Part shown: piece by piece, positions 1-6,561 of the stretch | How positions within the stretch are numbered: the first letter of the stretch is position 1 | Layout: each line of letters begins with the position of its first letter | From: Coprinopsis marcescibilis | Lineage: Eukaryota; Basidiomycota; Agaricomycetes; Agaricales; Psathyrellaceae | DNA: 18,129 nt | Assembly (NCBI GenBank): GCA_004369085.1 | Contig: ML210507.1 | Location: 1,424-19,552 of the forward strand | Reading direction: 5' to 3' | Translations under genes and position numbers: made by a program | The notes under the pieces: generated by a model | What the model was told of the DNA's origin: nothing | What the model saw: only the letters and a program-made list of their open reading frames with translations | The model's database searches: none

Positions 1-369
1 ATAGAGCTATCCAATTGTCTTTACTGCCTCTGCAGTCTATTCCTCTATCTCTATAGCTAGACGTTATCGTCTGCGCTCTCCGGTATCATCAGGTACCGTT
101 ACTGTTGCACCCATACACTTATTCTCATAGATACAAGTGAAACAAGATCAAAGCTACAGTACAACTACCTAATAAGGTGGGTTTAAATACAATTCTGTTA
201 TCTTTTATTGGTGTAATCAATAAGGTCTGTCTGTTATCATACTATAAATAATACTCTTGTCTGTCCTTGTGTCTGTTATCAAGAAAAACTATATCCAATA
301 AAACCTTCTGACCATTCCTTCATTATCAGCCAATCAAGGTCTTCTTAAAAGATGCCCATAGCTGTAACA
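1..369 (-). repeat. 3' LTR (partial) of the gypsy element
   Basis: On the minus strand the LTR would begin with TGTTACAGC at 369, directly after the polypurine tract, which is the expected TG start. It runs out of the window at position 1 without a visible CA end. A TATA-like stretch (GTATTTAAAC on the minus strand, 181-190) could be the LTR promoter. The assignment rests on the TG start beside the purine tract; the matching 5' LTR is not in the window. Confidence 0.65.
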
Positions 370-381
370 TTACCCCCACTT
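370..381 (-). other. Polypurine tract (plus-strand DNA primer site of the retroelement)
   Basis: The minus strand reads AAGTGGGGGTAA immediately before the TGTTACAGC start of the LTR. A short purine run abutting the 3' LTR is where reverse transcription of the second DNA strand starts in LTR elements. Confidence 0.6.
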
Positions 382-451
382 ATCTCTGAAATTCTCCTGA
401 ATATAATATCAATCATAGATGTTGTGTCCATTGCTGTTGTAGTCGTAGACG

Positions 452-742
452 TCAGTATTGAGGTTGTTTCCATTGTTGCGTTGATTTGGTCCTTGGAGTT
501 CTTCTTCTTGTTGTTTTGGATTTGCTGACAGTTCCAACTATCATATTGATGACTTGGTCAAAGGGTTCCACAGCCTGGGCAGTTTGGGGAAATTGGACAA
601 TATTTGGCAAAATGTCCGAACTGTCTGCAATAATGGCATTTTTGGTGGTGTTGTTGTTGATGAATTGAGGCAGGGTTTCAGGGATCCGTTTTTTGGGTAG
701 TAGGGCCATAATTGGGTTTATAGGATGGTTTGGGGGTGGCAT
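452..742 (-). pseudogene. 3' reading frame of the gypsy element with a frameshifted CCHC zinc knuckle
   Basis: A Pro/Asn-rich minus-strand frame of 96 codons lying between the chromodomain and the LTR. At the T5 run 639-643 the frame slips: moving by one base opens a perfect CX2CX4HX4C zinc knuckle (codons 638 down to 597, CHYCRQFGHFAKYC) followed by more cysteines (PNCPGC). Zinc knuckles normally belong to Gag nucleocapsid and bind RNA; here the motif sits at the 3' end of the element, after pol. In the unshifted frame the cysteines vanish, so this copy appears broken by a single-base length change in a homopolymer. It could also be an extended pol C-terminus specific to some agaricomycete gypsy families. 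Confidence 0.55.
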
Positions 743-1165
743 TGGTTCAAGAGGTGGTTGGGCGATTTGATGATTGGGGGTGTTCTGGCTTCCTGGGGCT
801 ATGAATGGAGAGGTTGATGGAGAAGATTGGGGAGTATTGGTTTCTTGATTTATTCTTTGATTTTCACAAGGTATTTTGATGATTCGGTGAATTTCTTCAT
901 TCAGGAGCTGAACTTCCAGGGATTGTCGATGTGATCTTGGGATTTGGTTGAGGTTCTTGATAGCTGAAGGAAGGTATGGTAGTTTCTTTCCCTTTATTCA
1001 AAGGTCTGGAAGTGGATGTCTGGGTCTGGGAAGTGGAGGAGGGGTTGAAAATGGTGGGACAGAGGTATCAGTTTTATCAGACTTTACCTCCAAAGACACT
1101 GCAAAGAGTCTTTGAAGACTCTTCATAAAGTCTCCAAAGACTCTCCAAGGTTCTTATAATATTCA

Positions 1166-2040
1166 TCAATACAGTATTTTTAGTTTATGTGGGGATTGTT
1201 TAGCTTCAGATATCAGGTAGCCTTTCCATTGGACAAGATAAAGGAATCCCCTTCCTTTTATGGTTAAGGATTGCTTCCACTTTGTATTCTTCTTTGTTGT
1301 TGATAAGGTCAGGTGGGGGGTTTGTATGGTTAAGTCCATGGAGGTCGGTTTCCTGATAAGGTGACAGCCAGATTGTATGGAAGATGTTGTGTATTTTCCA
1401 TTGAGTTTGAGGCGATAAGAGACTGGTCTGATGACCTCTGTTATCTCAAATGGTCCTTTTGTTCTTGGTTGGATTTTGTTGGAAAGGTGTTGCCAGTTCA
1501 AGTCCTTTGCTTCTAGCCATACCTTCTGACCAAGTTTGAATGGTCGGATTTCATTATGACTTTGTTGGATCATTTGTTGCCTTGCTATTTTGTGTGTGGC
1601 AAGAGCTTCTCTTTGGGCCAAGGTAAGGTTTTCCATTCTTTCGGTGATGGATGGAATGTTTGAGATTTTGAATGCTTTGGGAATCCCTTGTGGTTGAAGT
1701 CCTATGATTAGTTTGAATGGGGTCTCTTGTTATCTGCATAATGTCAATTATTTCCAAAACAGGAAGATGATCCTTCCAAGTTTTGGGGTGATTAATGCAA
1801 TAGATTCCTAGGAAGGTCGGACCTCTTGTAGTCCTTGTTTAGATAAGCTGTCTGTTTGGGGATGATAGGCTGTGGATAGTCAAGAGTTGATTCCAAGGTG
1901 TTTGAGGGGTTCTTGGTGGGATTTTGCTGCAAAGTTTGGACCTCTGTCTGAGATGATTTGGTCAGGTATACCAAATCTTTGAAAGATGGTGTCAAGGATA
2001 AGGTTTCTGTTATGATGCAGGATGAGTAGTATGTCCTAGT
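1166..2040 (-). pseudogene. Broken integrase with GPF module and chromodomain
   Basis: Fragments of Ty3/gypsy integrase in at least three frames. Around 1840-2000 one frame reads QRFGIPDQIISDRGPNF, the DDE-core segment holding the second catalytic Asp, then an in-frame stop, then STAYHPQTD. Around 1640-1740 another frame carries the FKLIIGLQPQGIPKAF-like linker. The longest open piece (1166-1636, 156 codons) holds the GPF/Y module ([12 protein letters not shown], about 1420-1465) and ends in a chromodomain ([15 protein letters not shown]), which in this group targets insertion to marked chromatin. The end of the chromodomain is again shifted: the alternative frame reads DEYYKNLGES near 1140-1160. 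The frameshifts and stop make it a pseudogene. Confidence 0.85.
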
Positions 2041-2043
2041 CAT

Positions 2044-2628
2044 TCATTGATAGTTTTGCACATGAGTCAAGATGAGCTAACATTAAGATGATTGAGCATT
2101 TGATGTTATCATTTTGAGAAGATGACAGTTGATGAGAAGACTAGTTCCAACAATCCCAATCTCCACCAATACATACTCATGGGTCACAAAAGCAATGGTA
2201 AGCTGATTTTTTGTACATAACTTGCAAACTACACCAGCTATTAATACTAAACCCTGAGATATTATAGATGTCCTATCCTTGGATAGACTTGTCAAGTATC
2301 TCAGTATTTGGGCAATTTGAGACCAAGTTATAGCCAAGTTATAGATAATATTACATCTCAGTGCTAAAATTATCTCACTCATATGAACTCCCTTTGGGCT
2401 GAAATTTAGTGCACATGTGGTGTCAGGCTGGGTATATACACATGTAAAATCTAAGAAATATTGGCTCCATATATCAGTCTGTATGTAGGCTGCAGTATGG
2501 CCATTTTGAAGCTCCTGATGGTGATTCATACAGTTTATAGGGTAAATTCATGAAAATGTGATAGCTGTACCATCTGAACAGATGAAGCAGCCACTCTGAG
2601 ATTTTCAATGGCATGCTTGGAGATCATA
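2044..2628. other. Unassigned AT-rich stretch between the gypsy remnant and the Tc1 element
   Basis: Contains one minus-strand open frame of 148 codons (2083-2529) that resembles no family I recognise and shows no reverse transcriptase, integrase or transposase motif. I see no LTR, terminal repeat or RNA gene here. It is probably degenerate repeat DNA into which the Tc1 element jumped, since the sequence resumes at 5001 with similar composition. Confidence 0.4.
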
Positions 2629-2630
2629 TA

Positions 2631-2810
2631 CAGTGGCCAACAAAACTGTTCACATGTTTTGCACTTTTGAGATAAATGCTTCATAGCATGGGAAGGAAAT
2701 TATTTAAAATATCAGAAATAATATATGTACTAGATAAGCCTTTGATCTAATGCTGTGCACAATTTCAAGTTCCCACACCCATATTTGGCAGGTAAGTTCC
2801 ATAGCACAAA
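2631..2810 (+). repeat. Left terminal inverted repeat, outer part
   Basis: Pairs with about 4818-4998 in inverted orientation with few mismatches. It is interrupted after GCACAAA at 2810 and resumes at 3593 (CTTGCAAGTCATGC), as shown by the uninterrupted right copy reading GACTTGCAAGTTTGTAC. The remaining inner portion is 3593 to about 3639. Confidence 0.92.
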
Positions 2811-2823
2811 CTAGGGGCAGTGG

Positions 2824-2842
2824 GCCACCGCATTTGCGTGGC
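2824..2842 (-). other. Terminal stem-loop of the Helentron-like element
   Basis: GCCAC(C)GC-ATTT-GCGTGGC: five plus two base pairs with one bulged C and a four-base loop, ending 10 nt before the CTAG terminus. In Helitron-type rolling-circle elements such a 3' hairpin acts as the stop signal for transposition. Confidence 0.65.
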
Positions 2843-3396
2843 AGTACGAGGGTTTACCATTGTAAATCTTAACAGCAGACTCCAATTACTACTAACCTAC
2901 ATACCTTCCATACTACTCTTTGCGGCGTTGGGATCAAGAGGCAGTGGATTCTCCGATCCTGCAAATACTTCCTACATGAACAGCGCCCGCCTTGATGGCC
3001 CATATACCACGGCATTAGTTGGCTTGGGCATTTTGCGGACATTTGTCAGCCATGGCAATGAGACGGCACCATCCAGCAAGAGCAGGGGAAATTGTAGAGA
3101 ATCATCGCTAAATCGTAGCTAATCACAAAGATTAACTTGAGAAAAAGCCTCTGTCCGTGTCTATATCCATACTTGAGTCTTTGCATATCCTATCAAGTGG
3201 GGATCGGCGGTCTGTGTACACTAAGGGTATTCCATCTGGTTCAAGTTGGCTGCCAGTGTAACGCCTATGAGAGTTGGCATGGGAACCGGCAGGCGGAGCT
3301 TTAAACCCTGATGGACTCATGTGGTACACGACTGGGGGGGTTGATAATCGGGATTGGTCGGACTGTGCCCCCTTGCCCAGGCCCTAGCAGACCGGA

Positions 3397-3534
3397 GCAT
3401 GGGACCACAGACACATGTGACATTACAGTGTAGAGCTCAGAATCTTGGCAAAAAGGTTGCTCAAGATCCTAGTGGAACGAGCCTGGGAACATAGACACGT
3501 GACATTACAGTGGAGAGCTCAGAATCTTGGCAAC
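3397..3534 (+). repeat. Two direct copies of a ~55 bp unit
   Basis: Unit one (3397-3452) and unit two (about 3480-3534) share GACATTACAGTG and GAGCTCAGAATCTTGGCAA with a few substitutions and a small length difference. They are offset by about 83 bp and lie inside the Helentron-like insertion. Confidence 0.8.
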
Positions 3535-3592
3535 AAAATTGGCAGGCGGCATTGGGAATAAGAATGCTGCTTTACTTCGTAAACCCTTGTAA

Positions 3593-3639
3593 CTTGCAAG
3601 TCATGCAAACAGTTTTGTTGCACAAGTTTTTTTGAGGTA
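3593..3639 (+). repeat. Left terminal inverted repeat, inner part
   Basis: Continuation of the left repeat after the nested insertion. It matches 4771-4817 inverted. It contains an inverted, diverged copy of the outer tip of the repeat (AACAGTTTTGTTGCACAAG), suggesting a second transposase-binding site. Confidence 0.85.
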
Positions 3640-3814
3640 TTTTCAACAAAGTCATGTGATTATGTTTATCAAAACCAAATAGCACCAAATAAAAGCACCT
3701 CATATGTGAAGCATAGCCTATATAGAGTCCATCCATGCATCAATAACCCCCATACAACCACTCTATTACCCACAACCTATCATACACAAACTATCACCTT
3801 CTCAGACTTCTCAT

Positions 3815-4760
3815 ATCCTCTCTCTGCTTGCTGCTGGAGTCTCTGGGCATAAAATCTCCAAGGAAACTGGTGTTAGTGTATGAGCAATCAGCAAACTATG
3901 CTCTGAGAACTGTCCCAGCCTTCCCAAGTCTCCTGGTGGCCACTGTGCTATTCTCTCTACTGCCAATATCAACTATGCTTAACCTATGATCAAGATGGGG
4001 AAGATTGAAAATGCCACTCAAGCTGCCAAAGCACTTCAGGACATCACCAAAAAACCTCTATCTGCACAAACAATGCACCAAAACCTCAAAAAATTGGGTA
4101 TATGACCTATAGTCAAGCATAAATGGCCTGTTCTTCTATCCTGGCATAGGAAAGCAAGGTTAGAGTTTGCTGAAAGGCATGCAGAGTGGACTTTGGAGGA
4201 TTGGAAGAGGGTTATATGGTCTGATGAGACCAAAATTAACAGATTGGGGTCAGATGGAAGGAAATATGAATATGTGTGGAAAGAAATAGGGAGGGTCTGA
4301 GTGATAGGGTGGTAGAAGGAACTATCAAGTTTGGAGGAGGCAACTTGATGATGTGGGGCTGTATGACATGGAAAGGGGTTGGGTATGCCACTAGGATAGA
4401 GGGTAAGATGAATGCTGAATTGTACACTGACATTCTCAGAGATGAACTTCAGCAAACCCTTGAATTTTATGAGATTGAATCAGAAGACATGATTTTTCAG
4501 CAAGACAATGACCAAAAACACACTTCAAAACTGGCTAAACAGTGTCTCCAGACCTCAACCCCATTTAACACCTCTGGAACCACCTCAAGGTCTGTTTGGG
4601 AGAGTACAAAGAACCAGCTCAAAGTGTTGCTGAGCTGTGGGACCGAGTACAGGAGGAATGGAAAAATATTTCAGAGGAAGTATGTAAGAACCTCATAGAA
4701 AGCATGCCCAGAAGACTTGCAGCTGTAGTTAGGGCAAAAGGAGGCTATAATAAGTACTAA
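3815..4760 (+). pseudogene. Tc1-family transposase (DDE), decayed
   Basis: The frame at 3815 gives the N-terminal helix-turn-helix region (LAAGVSGHKISKETGVSV), interrupted by stops at 3881, 3980 and 4103. It continues into the catalytic domain with RLEFAERHAEWTLEDWKRV and the first catalytic Asp in WSDETKIN, with a further stop at 4298. A frameshift near 4290 leads to the frame 4276-4545 with GGGNLMMWGCMTWKGVGYA and the second Asp in FQQDND. A second shift near 4545 opens SPDLNPI, after which the codon expected to be the catalytic Glu is TAA (4566-4568), followed by HLWNHLK and the C-terminus ending KGGYNKY at 4760. About 20 codons that normally separate KHTS from SPDLNP are missing. Clearly a dead DD-E transposase of the Tc1 superfamily. 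Confidence 0.92.
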
Positions 4761-4770
4761 ATTACAATAA

Positions 4771-4998
4771 TTACCTCAAAAAGACTTGTGCAACAAAACT
4801 GTTCGCATGACTTGCAAGTTTGTACTATGGGACTTACCTGCCAAATATGGGTGTGGGAACTTGAAATTGTGCACAGCATTAGATCATGGGCTTATCTAGT
4901 ACATATATTATTTCTGATATTTTAAATAATTTTCTTCCCATGCTGTAAAGCATTTATCTCAAAAGTGCAAAACATGTAAACAGTTTTGTTGGCCACTG
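4771..4998 (-). repeat. Right terminal inverted repeat (~228 bp, uninterrupted)
   Basis: Inverted partner of 2631-2810 plus 3593-3639. Because it is intact, it shows the pre-insertion sequence of the left repeat and so fixes the borders of the nested element. Outer tip AACAGTTTTGTTGGCCACTG; inner tip CAACAAAACTGTTCGCATGA. Confidence 0.92.
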
Positions 4999-5000
4999 TA

Positions 5001-5691
5001 TCAGTGTTGGTTTTAATTCAGAAGGTGTAACTTTGACTTGTATGAATGACAATGACTGACATTAGCTTTCCTACTATATCCCCTTCACCCTGGTGGTGCT
5101 AGTTGACAACATCCAATCTTAGTCTCAACCCTGTTGCCCAATAGGCCTGAGGTAGTCTGGTTTGTATTGAATATACTTGTCATGTGTAATACAACAAGTT
5201 CACAAATTTCAGAGGACATTAAGGCTCATTTTATATGTAATATGTGAGTTTTAGGGGTCCCCACATGTAAAGGGGGTATCACTGCTTTTTGCTTTTGTGC
5301 ATCCCAAATGTGGAAATGCACCGAAAGTGGACATGCAGAGTGTCAATTTGCTGATGCTAGTCCTACATTTGAATGTGAAAATTGTGGTAAAAATTGCAAA
5401 ATAGATTTTGCTGTTTCAAGGACCAGTGGATCACTGTAGCATGTATGGGTTTTGTATGTATGTATAGTCTGTGAGACAAGTCAAGTAAGGATAGGAACGG
5501 AGGGGGGGAGTCCATGGAAGATAGGTGAAGACAGGGGCTAGTTGCCCAAAACAGTAGCTAGTTGAATGCACAGTGGCTACACTTACTTTCCTTGAACATA
5601 CAATATCTCTCTCCATTGCCCTGTCTCTTAGAAACCCCCTATGTGCCACAATGTTCCAACTCTGCGTCACATGGGACCACGGTGTAGTTAT
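5001..5691. other. Intergenic stretch with a short Cys-rich plus-strand frame
   Basis: No complete gene. Between 5248 and about 5440 one plus-strand frame encodes a cysteine/histidine-rich piece: CFCASQMWKCTESGHAEC near 5290-5350 and FECENCGKNC near 5370-5400. The spacing of paired cysteines looks like a zinc-binding module, possibly a relic of a transposon-encoded protein, but there is no start, no flanking domain and no recognised family. The rest, to the stop codon of the minus-strand gene at 5692, shows nothing I can name. Confidence 0.3.
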
Positions 5692-6440
5692 TCATTTAGC
5701 TAATATACAGAACTTTGAGCAAAGTAAAACATCCGAGTTTTCTGGTGTGGATTCGGGTGAGAGCAGGGGAAACGGATGAATCTTTGTGTGCTGCGACTCT
5801 GCGACGGAAGCCCAAGGTTTCCAGATCTCAACCGAGCTGCCCACTCGAAATGATTCGACTGATTTGAGAGACTCGGGCGATGGGGGCCAAAACTGAAAGA
5901 TGATGATGATCTGGGACTCTGACTCGCGCAGATTCTTACACAAGGCTACGCCTGGGAGAGGGTGTTGCCTTGAAGCGGAAGGGTGGAGGATGATGTGGAC
6001 GATGCGCATGTGGAGGTCGGCGCTTGTTGTTGGTTGGCGCCTCCAGAGAGTGAGAGAGGTCGTGGATCGGGAGTAATAATCAGACGCTCGAGCGGCGAGA
6101 CCAGATCTGCGGGCGGTGAGTGAGAGAGAAGGAAAAGGCGGAGGGGTGCGCACCTCCGAAACTTTCGTTTCTCTGGGCTGAGGTCTACGCCGTTGCTGAG
6201 GGGATCAGTGGATTTCGGAGGGAGTACAGGGACGGCGAGACGAAGGGCATGGGCGGTTGTGATGGGGCGGAATGGAAAAGGAGGGCGGGTCTTGGGATTC
6301 GCTGGCTCGGTCACGAGTCGCTGCTGGATGGCCTGTGCAGACAGCAGACGCGGCTGTTTCTGGGTCTGGAAGGCTGAAGCAAAGCTGGGATTTGGCCTGG
6401 TGTTCTTCACGGGATCAGGTTCTCTCGGGCGTTTGTTCAT
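5692..6440 (-). CDS. Gene B: hypothetical 233-aa protein, one intron
   Basis: Proposed exons 6440-6154 and 6106-5692, joined by a 47-nt intron (6153-6107, donor GTGCGC, acceptor CGCAG, pyrimidine-rich tract before the acceptor). The junction is phase 2 and gives one continuous frame ending in TGA at 5694-5692. The N-terminal third is basic and Pro/Arg-rich (starts MNKRPREPDP) and contains a possible nuclear signal. The C-terminal part is more structured: HMRIVHIILHP, PGVALCKNL, IIIIFQFWPPSPESL, FRVGSSVEIWKPW. Alternating hydrophobic strands ending in VGSSVEIWKPW could be an OB-fold-like beta barrel, but that is a guess; I recognise no family. Translation could also begin upstream in frame (an ATG at 6650), but 6440 avoids overlap with the divergent gene A. 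Confidence 0.55.
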
Positions 6441-6561
6441 GGTGGTAGTGGATTGATGGTGGTCCACGTGGGCTGCGATTTGGGTTGGACTGAACACAGC
6501 CTCGGTTGAGCGGTGAAGCAGCAACTCTGAGCATGTTTCTCCCTGTCTGCTCACGACGACG
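6441..6561. promoter_or_regulatory. Short shared divergent promoter region between genes B and A
   Basis: Only 121 bp separate the proposed start codons of B (minus, 6440) and A (plus, 6562). Both 5' regions must therefore share control elements or overlap in their leaders. I see no clear TATA box. Confidence 0.4.

Larger units (their letters stand above)
1..2040 (-). mobile_element. Ty3/gypsy (chromovirus-type) LTR retrotransposon remnant
   Basis: A decayed minus-strand long terminal repeat retrotransposon. Reading from high to low coordinates, it keeps a piece of integrase catalytic core, the GPF module, a chromodomain, a 3' region with a zinc knuckle, a polypurine tract and an LTR that runs off the window start. 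Gag, protease, reverse transcriptase, RNase H and the 5' LTR are absent: homology stops near 2040. All coding pieces carry frameshifts or stops, so the copy is inactive. Integrase followed by a chromodomain is the order known for chromoviruses common in fungi. The left edge is outside the window, so the true element end and any target duplication cannot be seen. Confidence 0.85.
2811..3592 (-). mobile_element. Putative non-autonomous Helentron-like (Helitron2) insertion
   Basis: Comparing the two terminal repeats of the host Tc1 element defines a 782 bp insertion precisely. Read on the minus strand, the 5' end (3592 downward) begins TTACAAGGGTTTACG. A 13-nt inverted copy of this end, with one mismatch (GTAAACCCTTGTA at 3579-3591 versus TACGAGGGTTTAC at 2845-2857), lies about 34 nt inside the other end. 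It is followed by a hairpin (2824-2842) and a terminal CTAG. The target on that strand is AAG/TTTG, consistent with insertion between two T residues and no target duplication. Asymmetric inverted repeats, a 3' stem-loop and T-T insertion are the known marks of Helentrons. It has no Rep/helicase and no convincing gene, so it would depend on enzymes supplied elsewhere. Confidence 0.65.
2631..4998 (+). mobile_element. Tc1/mariner-like DNA transposon, complete ends, inactive
   Basis: The element is bounded by TA dinucleotides (2629-2630 and 4999-5000), the standard Tc1/mariner target duplication. Its ends are inverted copies starting CAGTGGCCAACAAAACTGTT. It carries one decayed plus-strand transposase (3815-4760). 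The span of 2368 bp is inflated by a 782 bp insertion (2811-3592) inside the left inverted repeat; without it the element would be about 1.59 kb, a usual Tc1 size. The transposase has several stops, frameshifts and a deletion, so the copy cannot move itself. Confidence 0.92.

Noticed and set aside
2811..2870. A tRNA-derived SINE head at the start of the nested insertion
   Set aside because: No A-box or B-box pair is found and no A-rich tail; the hairpin is explained better as a rolling-circle 3' terminus.
2811..3592. hAT, PIF/Harbinger or CACTA element as the nested insertion
   Set aside because: No 8-bp or 3-bp target duplication is convincing and the inverted repeats are asymmetric, one terminal and one internal.
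4036..4455. 139-codon minus-strand open frame
   Set aside because: Antisense of the decayed Tc1 transposase.
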